Assembly (NCBI GenBank): GCA_964523405.1 | Contig: CAZGAQ010000020.1 | Location: 25,157 to 89,156 of the forward strand | Source of the DNA: CAZGAQ01 sp964523405 | GTDB lineage: Bacteria; Planctomycetota; Phycisphaerae; UBA1845; Fen-1342 | DNA: 64,000 bases | Reading direction: 5' to 3' | Part shown: positions 55,473-63,850 of the stretch, piece after piece | How positions within the stretch are numbered: position 1 is the first letter of the stretch | How the letters are laid out: each line of letters starts with the position of its first letter | Notes under the pieces: generated by a model | The model's database searches: none | What the model was told of the DNA's origin: nothing | The model's input: the letters and a program-made list of their open reading frames with translations, nothing else | Program-made: the position numbers and the translations under genes

Positions 55473-55501
55473 TTGACGAATCGACAGATGTCGAGTAAAC
55501 T
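55473..55501 (+). promoter_or_regulatory. BlaI-type operator inside a sigma-70-like promoter
   Basis: -35 TTGACG (55473-55478) and -10 TAAACT (55496-55501) are separated by exactly 17 bp. The spacer contains TCGACA-GA-TGTCGA (55481-55494), a near-perfect palindrome with the ACA-N2-TGT core known from BlaI/MecI operators. The repressor gene starts 31 bp after the -10 box. Binding would block RNA polymerase, giving autoregulation of the repressor-sensor pair. Confidence 0.78.
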
Positions 55502-55531
55502 CGTCCTGGTTCATGTGCGGGGAGTCGGGAC

Positions 55532-55945
55532 ATGGCGAAGACGCGAACGAACAATGCGCCGAACGGTCTGACGGATGCGGAGTGGGATATCCTGCGCGTC
55601 CTGTGGCAGCGCGCGGGGCCCGCGGCGGCGGGGGATGTGCAGGAAGCACTACAGTCCACCCGCGATTGGGCCTATCCCACGGTCAAGACCCTCATGGACC
55701 GCATGCTGGCCAAGGGTCTGCTGACCCTGCAGCGCATCCGCAATCTGCAGCTCTACACCCCGGCCATCACCGAGCAGCAGGCGCGGCGCAGCGAGTTGCG
55801 GCGGTTGCTAGCCCGGGCCTTCGGCGGGGCCTTGTCGCCCCTGATGCAGTTCCTGGGCGAGGAAGAACAACTCGACCCGGCGGACATCGCCGCCCTGCGT
55901 CAGCTGATCGCCCGCGCCGAACGCAAGTCGACCAGGAAGAAGTGA
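55532..55945 (+). CDS. BlaI/MecI-family repressor
   Basis: 137 residues, GGGGAG upstream. MarR-like winged helix of the penicillinase-repressor family: LTDAEWDILRVLWQRAGPAA, AGDVQEALQSTRDWAYPTVK, TLMDRMLAKGLLTLQRIRNL, followed by the dimerisation helices (SELRRLLARAFGGALSPLMQF). In the classic system the sensor protease leads to cleavage of the repressor. No beta-lactamase gene is in the window, so the regulated process is probably something else. Confidence 0.95.
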   Translation: MAKTRTNNAPNGLTDAEWDILRVLWQRAGPAAAGDVQEALQSTRDWAYPTVKTLMDRMLAKGLLTLQRIRNLQLYTPAITEQQARRSELRRLLARAFGGALSPLMQFLGEEEQLDPADIAALRQLIARAERKSTRKK

Positions 55946-55981
55946 CTCGCGGCCCACGTGGGCTGTGAGTGGGGAGCAGGC

Positions 55982-58900
55982 ATGTCGATGGGCTACTCAG
56001 ATGGGGTGAGTGCGCTCAACTCCGCCGGGGAGTGGTTCTGCAGCTACAGCGCGGCCCTGTTTGTTCAGTTCGGGGTGCTGACCCTGCTGATCTTCGTCGT
56101 GGATCTGTGCATCCGGCGCCGAGCGCGGGCGGTGACCCGCTACGCGCTCTGGCTGCTGCCGCTGGTCAAGCTGCTGCTCCCGCCCGCGCTGAGCCTGCCG
56201 ACCAGCCTGGCATACTGGGTGCGGCCCGCGGCTCCATCGCCGGTCGTCGCGGATTCGGGGGCATCGGTGAGCAGGCCCGCAGCCCCCGCTGCGGGCCTGC
56301 CGGCGCCGGAATACGCACTGGGCCAGCCCGTTGCCGTGGATCCGGCACCGGAAGACTCAGGGTGGGTCACGGAGCCATCGGACTCAAGGCGCGCGGTCCA
56401 GCCCGATCGAACGAAGACTGCACCGCCGGTCAGCTCTGCGTCACCAGTCCAGCCCCCCCGCGTGTCGCTGACCTGGCGCGGCGGAGCCTTTGGGGGCTGG
56501 CTGCTCGGCGTCGTGTCGCTGACCGTGCTCCTCGTCGTTCGGATCGTGCGCGTCGGGCGCATTGTGCGGCGGTCTCGCCCCGCCCCATTCGAGTTACAGC
56601 CCGTCCTCAGCGCCTGCGAGTCCGCGCTCGGTGGACGTTCACGGCGCGTTCGATTGCGGATATCTGACGACCTGGCCAGTCCGGCGGTCTGTGGCTGGCT
56701 GCGGCCCGCCATCCTGTTGCCCGCGCACCTAGTCGTCGGGGGGATCAACGGCCACCTCCGGAATGTGCTGCTGCACGAGTTGCTGCACATCAGGCGGCAC
56801 GACCTGCGGGTCGACCTGCTCCAGAATGGGCTGCAGATCCTGCACTTCCACAATCCGGCCGTGTGGTTCGTGAACCGGATGGTGCGTCGGCTGCGCGAGC
56901 AGGCCGTCGATGAGGCGGCGGTGGTCGCTCTGGGTGGGGCCACCCACGAATACAGCACGACCCTATTGGATCTGGCCGTCGAGGCCCAGCTGCAGCCGGA
57001 TGTCGGCCTGCGGGTTCTGGGCCGTGGGGAGTCACGGAGTGTGCTGCGGGCGCGCATCGCCCACCTTGTAGGGCGACCTGTGCCGCGTCATGCGAAGCTC
57101 GGGGTGTTCGGCTTCGCGGCGCTGATCGGGTTTTCCTGTGTGATGCTGCCCATGGCGGGCGCGCCGCAGCCACTCCAGCCGGACCCCAGCCCGTCCGCCG
57201 CTGCCAGCGTCGACTCGACGAAGCGCGACGCTGAGTCGAGTTCTCAGCCAACCCCGGCTGTCGATAACGACGCAAACTCGCAGCCGCGAGAGACAGACGG
57301 TCTAGCCGTCACGGCGTACAACACGGATGGGACACCGCTCGCGAATGCGCGGGTCATCCTAGGGATCGGCCGCGAGCGCAGCGTACTCACGGTGTTGAAC
57401 GGCAACATCCTGACCAACAACGACGAAGTGTTCGGGAGCGACGTTGCATTCACAGACAGCATGGGGCGCTTCATACTTCCCACGCCCGGCCCGGGAATTC
57501 GTGTGACCGCGATCATCGATCACCCGGACGGTATCGCGATAGCAGATCACGAATCGCTTGCGGCAACTCGTAGGCTCACACTGTCTCCTTGGGGCCGCGT
57601 CGAAGGCGCGGCGTTCCGGGCCGGGAACCCATCGGCGGGCGAATCGGTCGAACTGGAGGTCTTTGTACTGCGGAGTGAGTTCCGGTGCGAGCGGATAGCG
57701 CGCGGGAGGGCCTTCGTGAGCGGCTCGAGCGACTTCCTATCAAGGGTTGTGCTGCATTACGCGCAGACAACCACTTCAGGCGGATGGTTTACGTTTCCCC
57801 GCGTCTGTCCAGGAAACGGAATCCTGCGTCTCGAACAAGCCGGAACCGGCCCGCGATCAGAGCTGCTTCAGTATATCGCGGTTGAGCCAGGACGCACGAC
57901 GATGGCCGGGCTGCCCAGACCGGGGTTCCAGTTGAAAGGCGTTCTGCCCCGCCCAGAGGGAGATGAAGTGCCCTGGGATAACTCAAGATTCAAACATGAG
58001 TTGTCGCTAGACGCCTTGGGTTCACCGAAACTCCGCTACCTGCTCTCGTTTGCGCCCGATGAGCCATTCGTGATCGAAGGAGTCTGGCCCGGAACGTATG
58101 TCATGTCAGTGTGGGCGGATGAGCAGTTACACGGCGTGCACGGGATGGAAACGTCCCTTGCCATCACGCCGGAAATCGTCGTGGATGAACAACAGGCCCA
58201 CGACGGCACGATCGACATCGGGCGCATGCCGCTGCTATCTTATACGGAAGCGATGCGGGTGATCAAACACCCAAGCGGCTCGACTCGACTCACTTTTGAG
58301 CCAGAGTCGGCAGCGTCGCAGCCGAGTGGCGACAAGCCCCCGGCAGCCACAATCCCCGCGGCTGAAGTTAGCTCTCATCCGACCCCAGTGCCCGTACCGC
58401 AAACGCCGCCAGCCCCGCGCGCAGCAGCGCCATTACCTCAGAGAGAGCCCGAACATCTGACGGTCGCGGTGCGCAATACGGATGGATCACCCCTGGCAAA
58501 TGCCGCAGTCCAGTTGTTGTTCCGAACAAGAGGCCCCTCAGTCAACGTGCAAGAAAACGAACTGCGGCCAAGCGTCTCCGGATCGAATGAGGTCCAGGTT
58601 GTGGTTACCGATGAATTGGGGCTGTTCACGGTAACCAAGCCCGACACGGTCGACGAGGGGCTGACCGTGACCGCATCCGTCAATCACCCAGACGGCGTCG
58701 CGCAGGTAGACTATGAGGCTCTGGCAGTGACGCGCGAGATCACGTTGTCGCCCTGGGGCCGCGTCGAAGGAACCCTGTACTATGCGGGACGCCCGGCACC
58801 CGGCACGCGGGTTGCACTATCCGTGTTCCTCCCGGTCAACTGCCGCTACACGCAGGAGACCGATGCGGACGGTCGCTTCGTGTTCCCCCACGTCTGCCCG

Positions 58901-60607
58901 GGGAGCGGCTTACTCAGTATCGGCGAGGCCGCGGCAAGCGGCGGATCGGGGCTGTTCGAGCGTGTCGTTGTCGAACCTGGATGCACGATTATTGCCGGTC
59001 CGCCGGGACCGGGGGTCCAGCTGAAAGGCGTTGTGCCGCGCCCGGAAGGGGACCAAGTACCTTGGGAAAGGACACGCTCTGAGCAATTGATGCTTGTCGC
59101 CGTGGGGACACCGAAGCTTCGCTACCGGCTCCCAGTCAAGCCGGACGAACCTTTCGTGATCGAGGAGTTCTGGCCGGGCACCTACGTAGTCGAGGTAAGG
59201 GCGGATGAGCGGTTGCATGGGATACTTGGCACTGACGCGCCCTTTGTGATCACGTCGGAGTTCGTGGTGGACGAGCAACAGGCGCGCGACGGTACGGTCG
59301 ACATTGGACGCGTGCCGCTGCTCTCCTACACGGCGGCGATCGAGCGGATGCGAGCGCACGGGCACTCAGACGCATCGACGCAACCCGCGCGCGAGCCCGC
59401 GGCGGCAGAGTCGCAGCCGACGAGCCGCGACGGCCCTGCAACCGCGGCCCGCGGGGCCGAAGCTGCTTCTCAGCCAACCTCCGCGCCTGCGCCGCAGGCG
59501 CCGCGCGCACTACCGCCGTCACCGCAGAAAGAACCTGAACCTCTGACGGTCACGGCGTGCAATACAGATGGATCACCACTTGCGCATGCGGCTGTTCAGC
59601 TCCTGCTGCAGAGAAGGGGCTACGGGCCCAGCGTCCAAGAGAACGGAATCCAACGTAGTTCCTCCGACCCCAATGAGGTCCGGGTTGTGGTCACCGACGA
59701 GATGGGGAGGTTCGCGGTAACTGAGCCCGGATTAGCGGGCGAGAGGTCGACTGTTACCGCACTCATCAATCACCCGGACGGAGTCGCGCAGGCGGACTAC
59801 AAGGCTCTGGCAGCGACTCGCAGGATGACGTTGTCACCCTGGGGCCGGGTGGAAGGAACCCTGTACCGTGCGGGACGCCCAGCACCCGACACGCGGGTTA
59901 CACTATCCGTGTTCCTCCCGGTCAGCTACTCCTACATGCAGCAGACCGATGCAGACGGTCGCTTCGTGTTCCCGCGTGTCTGCCCGGGGCGTGGATCACT
60001 GCATTTCGGACAGGCCGGGGCAAGCAGTCAATCATCGCTCATCATTGAACCTGGGCGTACAACGGATGCCGGGCTGCCTAGACCAGGGTTCCAGTTGAGG
60101 GGTGTCCTGCCGCTCGCGGAGGGGGACCAAGTGCCCTGGCAACGAACGAGCTCCAAACGGCTGTTGCTTGTTGCTTTGGGTGCCTCGAACCTCCGTTACT
60201 GGCTCCCATTTGCTCCGGCCGAACCATTTGTGATCGAAGGGGTCTCGCCCGGAACGTACGTCATGTCAGTGTGGGCGGATGAGCAGCTGCATGGTGTGCG
60301 CGGGATGGAAACGTCCATCGCGATCACTCCGGAAATCGTCGTGGATGAGCAACAGGCCCACGACGGCACGATCGACATCGGGCGCGTGCCACTGCTCTCC
60401 TACACGGCAGCGATTGAGCAGCTGCGAGCGCACGGGCACCCAAGCGCCTCGACGCAACCCGTTCGCGAGCCCGCGGCGGCAGAGTTGCAGCCGGCCAGCA
60501 GTAACAACCCCGCACCTGCGGTTCCCAGTGCTGTTCCGGCGTCTCAGCCTGCGACGGCTCCCGCGCCGCAGGGACGGCAGGCGGGAGCAGCGCCAGATTC
60601 GCGTTGA
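55982..60607 (+). CDS. BlaR1/M56-family membrane protease with three long repeats
   Basis: 1541 residues from the ATG at 55982 (GGGGAG upstream). Four membrane helices with the cytoplasmic zinc protease motif H265-E-L-L-H (LLHELLHIRRHDLRVDLLQN) and VDEAAVVALGG. After the last helix (LGVFGFAALIGFSCVMLPMA, near 375) come three tandem repeats, about 57300-58250, 58440-59340 and 59530-60410. Each opens (L)TVTA.NTDG.PLA.A, contains LSPWGRVEG and TDADGRFVFP..CPG, like carboxypeptidase-regulatory sandwiches, and ends VDEQQA.DGT(I/V)DIGR.PLLSYT. Linkers are rich in A, P, S and Q. Standard BlaR1 ends in a penicillin-binding domain; it is absent, so the ligand must differ. Confidence 0.9.
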   Translation: MSMGYSDGVSALNSAGEWFCSYSAALFVQFGVLTLLIFVVDLCIRRRARAVTRYALWLLPLVKLLLPPALSLPTSLAYWVRPAAPSPVVADSGASVSRPAAPAAGLPAPEYALGQPVAVDPAPEDSGWVTEPSDSRRAVQPDRTKTAPPVSSASPVQPPRVSLTWRGGAFGGWLLGVVSLTVLLVVRIVRVGRIVRRSRPAPFELQPVLSACESALGGRSRRVRLRISDDLASPAVCGWLRPAILLPAHLVVGGINGHLRNVLLHELLHIRRHDLRVDLLQNGLQILHFHNPAVWFVNRMVRRLREQAVDEAAVVALGGATHEYSTTLLDLAVEAQLQPDVGLRVLGRGESRSVLRARIAHLVGRPVPRHAKLGVFGFAALIGFSCVMLPMAGAPQPLQPDPSPSAAASVDSTKRDAESSSQPTPAVDNDANSQPRETDGLAVTAYNTDGTPLANARVILGIGRERSVLTVLNGNILTNNDEVFGSDVAFTDSMGRFILPTPGPGIRVTAIIDHPDGIAIADHESLAATRRLTLSPWGRVEGAAFRAGNPSAGESVELEVFVLRSEFRCERIARGRAFVSGSSDFLSRVVLHYAQTTTSGGWFTFPRVCPGNGILRLEQAGTGPRSELLQYIAVEPGRTTMAGLPRPGFQLKGVLPRPEGDEVPWDNSRFKHELSLDALGSPKLRYLLSFAPDEPFVIEGVWPGTYVMSVWADEQLHGVHGMETSLAITPEIVVDEQQAHDGTIDIGRMPLLSYTEAMRVIKHPSGSTRLTFEPESAASQPSGDKPPAATIPAAEVSSHPTPVPVPQTPPAPRAAAPLPQREPEHLTVAVRNTDGSPLANAAVQLLFRTRGPSVNVQENELRPSVSGSNEVQVVVTDELGLFTVTKPDTVDEGLTVTASVNHPDGVAQVDYEALAVTREITLSPWGRVEGTLYYAGRPAPGTRVALSVFLPVNCRYTQETDADGRFVFPHVCPGSGLLSIGEAAASGGSGLFERVVVEPGCTIIAGPPGPGVQLKGVVPRPEGDQVPWERTRSEQLMLVAVGTPKLRYRLPVKPDEPFVIEEFWPGTYVVEVRADERLHGILGTDAPFVITSEFVVDEQQARDGTVDIGRVPLLSYTAAIERMRAHGHSDASTQPAREPAAAESQPTSRDGPATAARGAEAASQPTSAPAPQAPRALPPSPQKEPEPLTVTACNTDGSPLAHAAVQLLLQRRGYGPSVQENGIQRSSSDPNEVRVVVTDEMGRFAVTEPGLAGERSTVTALINHPDGVAQADYKALAATRRMTLSPWGRVEGTLYRAGRPAPDTRVTLSVFLPVSYSYMQQTDADGRFVFPRVCPGRGSLHFGQAGASSQSSLIIEPGRTTDAGLPRPGFQLRGVLPLAEGDQVPWQRTSSKRLLLVALGASNLRYWLPFAPAEPFVIEGVSPGTYVMSVWADEQLHGVRGMETSIAITPEIVVDEQQAHDGTIDIGRVPLLSYTAAIEQLRAHGHPSASTQPVREPAAAELQPASSNNPAPAVPSAVPASQPATAPAPQGRQAGAAPDSR

Positions 60608-60712
60608 CAGGACGCACGATGCCGGAGGAACTGACTGATTGCGTACCTCCCGTCTCGCCTGGTGGCGGATGGGGGCACGATGTTGTGGATGACATCGGGG
60701 AAGAGTGACGTC

Positions 60713-61528
60713 ATGCGATGGTCAATGATCACGTTGGTGCTCCTGACGCAGTCAATCTGGACGCAGACCGCTGGGGCACTTCCGGTCGAGTGGTCCGTTC
60801 AGGAGTGCGGGAACGGGCAGTTGTCCGAGGCTGCCCTGGCTCCCGAGGGCATCACATGGGGTACCGCCACCGGCGCTGTTCAGGGGCTGGGCGGTAACCT
60901 GGTCACGACTTCGAGCGCGGCAGAGAGAGCACTCGTGTTCGGCTGGGGCGATCGGCCGGAGTATTGGCACACCCTTTCGCCGCCGGCTCAGGGTTCGTGG
61001 ATCGACGGGTATCAGGGTCCCAACGGGGTGGAGCCCGGCCTTGGCCGGACGCGGGTAGTGGGTGCGCCGTTATCCCTGCTTGACGCCCATACACGGCCTG
61101 GGAATGGCCCCGAGAATCGTCGGATGGACACGCATGTCACGGCCACGATTTTGCTCGGCTCACTGTCGGTGGCGGGGTGCGGTTTGGTGTTGGCGGCCCG
61201 GGCCGCATCCAAGTCCCTCCGCACGCGCCGGCGCGCCGCGCCACTTCAGGGAACGGCCGAGCTCAATTGTGCCGCTTGGGCCGCGACGGCGGGGTCGGGG
61301 GATCCGGCATCAGGAGCGGATGGGAACTTGCCTGAGACCGCGCCCACGCCGTGGCAGGTGCTGGGTCTGCAGTCCGGTGCCAGCTGGGCGGAGATCCGCC
61401 GCGCGTTCCGCATGATGATCATCGTGCACCATCCGGATCGCGGCGGCGACCTGGAAATGGCCAAACAGATTGTTGGTGCCTATCGCACGCTAAGATCGAC
61501 GAGTGCTGAATCAGCAGTGGAACGCTAA
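60713..61528 (+). CDS. C-type-lectin fragment fused to membrane J-domain protein
   Basis: 271 residues from the ATG at 60713 (GGGGAAGAG upstream; signal MRWSMITLVLLTQSIWTQTAGA). Residues 25-105 match the first half of the planctomycete C-type-lectin-like domain (APEGITWGTATGAVQGLGGN, GSWIDGYQGPNGVEPG). The conserved second half is missing. Then come a membrane helix (ATILLGSLSVAGCGLVLAA) and a C-terminal J domain (PWQVLGLQSGASWAEIRRAF, VHHPDRGGDLEMAKQIVGAY) with the HPD motif at 61430-61438. An internal ATG at 61125 could start a separate 134-residue membrane J protein. Fusion by deletion is likely. Confidence 0.75.
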   Translation: MRWSMITLVLLTQSIWTQTAGALPVEWSVQECGNGQLSEAALAPEGITWGTATGAVQGLGGNLVTTSSAAERALVFGWGDRPEYWHTLSPPAQGSWIDGYQGPNGVEPGLGRTRVVGAPLSLLDAHTRPGNGPENRRMDTHVTATILLGSLSVAGCGLVLAARAASKSLRTRRRAAPLQGTAELNCAAWAATAGSGDPASGADGNLPETAPTPWQVLGLQSGASWAEIRRAFRMMIIVHHPDRGGDLEMAKQIVGAYRTLRSTSAESAVER

Positions 61529-61817
61529 GGCCCTTCGGCGGCTGGGAACCCAGCTGACCGTCTGCACGCCGTGATGAGCAACTACGGTCCCCCCAGCAAG
61601 TGCAGCGGGGCCGGCGTGGGCGGTGACCCGCGGCGGAGGATGCGCGCTAGCATGACACATGCGATACGTCGATGTGCAACAATGAACGAGTGGCTGCGGT
61701 CGCGGCATGGTGAACGCAGCGTGCACGAGGCCTCGTCGGAACGGGGCCCGTTGCCAGTCCAGAGCGACGAGCACGCTTCGTTATGCCTGATGCCGGAGAT
61801 CTACCGGAGGCAACTTT
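61529..61817. other. Intergenic region, no gene recognised
   Basis: 290 bp; nothing identifiable apart from a possible leader of the lipoprotein fragment. Confidence 0.4.
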
Positions 61818-62279
61818 ATGCTCAAGAGATGCTCAGATCCTATGTGTCCGTTCATTGCTGTAATTCTCGGCTACATAGCCTTCTCTGCCTCCTCGTGCAC
61901 GGTCCCTCCTCGAGGTGCCGCTGGAGTGTCCTCTGCAACTGACTCGTCCGTGACCCCGGCGCCGAGCACGCAGCCGGATGCGGATAATGCAGTTGCTGCG
62001 ACAGATGGTGCCCAACGCGATACGCGTGACCGGGGCGAGAGAATCACTGTTACAGCGCTAGGTATGGATGGACTGCCCCTCCCGAATACCCGGGTACTAA
62101 TCGGGACGCACGGTAAGCGGACGTCGGTGCACGTATATGGCGACACGCTGTCGGATTCGCTCGGACATGGCGGCGGCGGAATCGTATTCACGGACATGCT
62201 CGCTGCTTCGCATGCACGCTCCTGCCGGAACGTCGCTGCGCTGAAATGCCGTGAGGCTCACCCACGCTGTGCGCCATAA
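61818..62279 (+). pseudogene. Truncated lipoprotein sharing the BlaR1-protein repeat
   Basis: The frame starts with a lipoprotein signal (FIAVILGYIAFSASSC) and a linker rich in A, S, T and P, then ITVTALGMDGLPLPNTRVLI and GGGGIVFTDM. This is the opening of the same repeat as in the M56 protein (LAVTAYNTDGTPLANARVIL...VAFTDSMGRF). Similarity stops at about 62195, and the last 25 codons are unrelated, running into the antisense WYL remnant. A paralogue cut off by rearrangement. Confidence 0.7.
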
Positions 62280-62716
62280 TGCGATCCAGCCCGAAAGTCC
62301 GCAACTCACCCCGCTTCTGGCAGAAGGCGCGGATGTACGTCCAAGGCCCGCATGCAAAGCACGCCATCGGCCGAATGGTCCGGGCGGAGAATTTCCCCTC
62401 GACGTTCACGTAGCGAATCCGAACCGGGCGCGCGGTCGTGAGCGCATCGTAGAGCCGGGGCGGGAGCTCTTGCTCGCACTCCGGCCACGTCGGCGGGTGA
62501 TCATGCAGAGCCAGAAGGTCCTTGGACCCGAGGCCATCGCCCAACTCCCTGACAGCCCGCTCGTACAAGCGGCGGGTTGCCTCCGCATCGGACGTGGCGC
62601 GGTGCGATGGGCCGCGCCGCAAGCGCAGGTGAGTTGCCAGGGTCTCAAAGCGGTAGTCCGGCAGATCCCTGTCCCTCCCCCAAAGTCCGTCCGCGTTGGT
62701 GGGCGAGGATCTATGC
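62188..62716 (-). pseudogene. DnaQ-like exonuclease-WYL fusion remnant
   Basis: The minus-strand frame reads GLWGRDRDLPDYRFETLATHLRLRRGPSHRATSDAEATRRL in pieces: LPDYRFETLATHL then GPSHRATSDAEAT is the Exo III segment of DnaQ/RNase T exonucleases (HRA..DA.AT). About 50 residues on, RPVRIRYVNVEGKFSARTIR, ACGPWTYIRAFCQKRGELR, TFGLDRIMA is a WYL ligand-binding domain. The N-terminal half of the exonuclease is lost where the insertion sequence begins (stop at about 62756 in frame), and the C-terminus breaks off near 62250. The two-domain order, exonuclease then WYL, is known in bacteria. Confidence 0.7.
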
Positions 62717-63850
62717 GTTTCGCCTGTGGCTGACCGATCGGCTACGATTTCGCCTCACAGAATGCGAACGGAGGCAGTGCCGTGAACGTGATCGGCGTGA
62801 TTCTCGGCTTTCTTCGCGCTCTCCTTCTTGCGCGCGCGGCCTTGGTCGCCGAGAACCTAGCGTTGCGCCAGCAACTTGCCGTTCTCCAGGTGCCGATGAA
62901 GCGGCCCAAGCTCCGGAAGCGTGACCGGCTGTTCTGGGTTTGGCTGTCCCGGCTGTGGTCCGACTGGCGTTCGTGCTTGATGATCGTCAAACCCGAGACC
63001 GTCATCCGTTGGCACCGCGAGGGCTTCAGGCTCTACTGGTGCTGGAAGTCGCGAAAGAAGCTCGGGCGGCCGAAGACCGAGGCCGAGATTCGCGCGCTCA
63101 TTCGACGGATGGCGCGGGACAACCCGCTGTGGGGAGCGCCGCGCATCCAGTCTGAGTTGGCGTTGCTCGGCTTGATGGTTGCCGAGTCGACCGTGGCGAA
63201 GTACATGGGCCGTGCCCGCAAGCCGCCGTCGCAAACCTGGCGGACGTTCCTTGAGAACCACGTCGGCGACATCGCGGCCATCGACTTCTTCGTGGTGGCG
63301 ACCGCGACTTTTCGCCTGCTCTACTGCTTTCTCGTTTTGCGCCACGACCGCCGACGGGTCGTACACTTCAACGTGACGTCGCATCCGACTTCGCGGTGGA
63401 CCGCGCAGCAGGTCGTCGAGGCCTTCCCGTTCGACACCGCACCGCGCGTCCTGATCCGCGACCATGACGGCACCTACGGCCAGGATTTTCGTGAGCGTGT
63501 CAAACGCATGGGCATCGACGAGGTCGTGATTGCCTACCACTCGCCGTGGCAAAGCCCGTACGTCGAGCGACTGGTTGGCTCGATCCGCCGCGAGTGCTTG
63601 GATCACGTGGTCGTGCTGAGCGAAGCCCACCTGCTCCGGATTCTGCGCGGTTATTTCGCCTACTATCACGAGGCGAGAACTCACTTGTCGCTCGACCGCA
63701 ACGCACCACTGCCGCGCACGGTCGAGCCACCGAGCCAAGGCTGGATCATCGCGATCCCGCACGTCGGCGGCCTGCATCACCGCTACACCCGCGCGGCCTG
63801 AGTCGTCGACACCCTTCCAGCACCAGCCCCGGGGCACGCGAAAACTCTGC
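62715..63850 (+). mobile_element. Insertion sequence with DDE transposase (approximate ends)
   Basis: The limits are set by where flanking gene fragments break: the exonuclease remnant at about 62715 and the phosphatase fragment at about 63850. Both ends contain a GTTTTCGC/CGTTTCGC-like stretch (left plus strand ATGCGTTTCGCCTG; right complement AGAGTTTTCGCGTG), but the inverted repeat is weak and no target duplication was found. The flanks belong to different genes, so a deletion accompanied or followed insertion. Confidence 0.6.
62782..63801 (+). CDS. Integrase-core (rve) transposase
   Basis: 339 residues, GTG start with GGAGG 8 bp upstream. An N-terminal helix-turn-helix region (VKPETVIRWHREGFRLYWCW, GAPRIQSELALLGLMVAEST) precedes an RNase H-like catalytic core: first Asp in GDIAAIDFFVV, second in LIRDHDGTYGQDF, Glu in SPWQSPYVERLVGSIRREC, then LRGYFAYYHEARTHLSLDRN. 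This single-ORF type is common in planctomycetes and acidobacteria and is related to IS3/IS481 transposases. It appears intact, so the element may be active. Confidence 0.92.
   Translation: MNVIGVILGFLRALLLARAALVAENLALRQQLAVLQVPMKRPKLRKRDRLFWVWLSRLWSDWRSCLMIVKPETVIRWHREGFRLYWCWKSRKKLGRPKTEAEIRALIRRMARDNPLWGAPRIQSELALLGLMVAESTVAKYMGRARKPPSQTWRTFLENHVGDIAAIDFFVVATATFRLLYCFLVLRHDRRRVVHFNVTSHPTSRWTAQQVVEAFPFDTAPRVLIRDHDGTYGQDFRERVKRMGIDEVVIAYHSPWQSPYVERLVGSIRRECLDHVVVLSEAHLLRILRGYFAYYHEARTHLSLDRNAPLPRTVEPPSQGWIIAIPHVGGLHHRYTRAA

Noticed and set aside
62715..63850. Perfect terminal inverted repeats of the insertion sequence
   Set aside because: Only a weak TTTCGC similarity was seen by eye; ends are therefore given as approximate.
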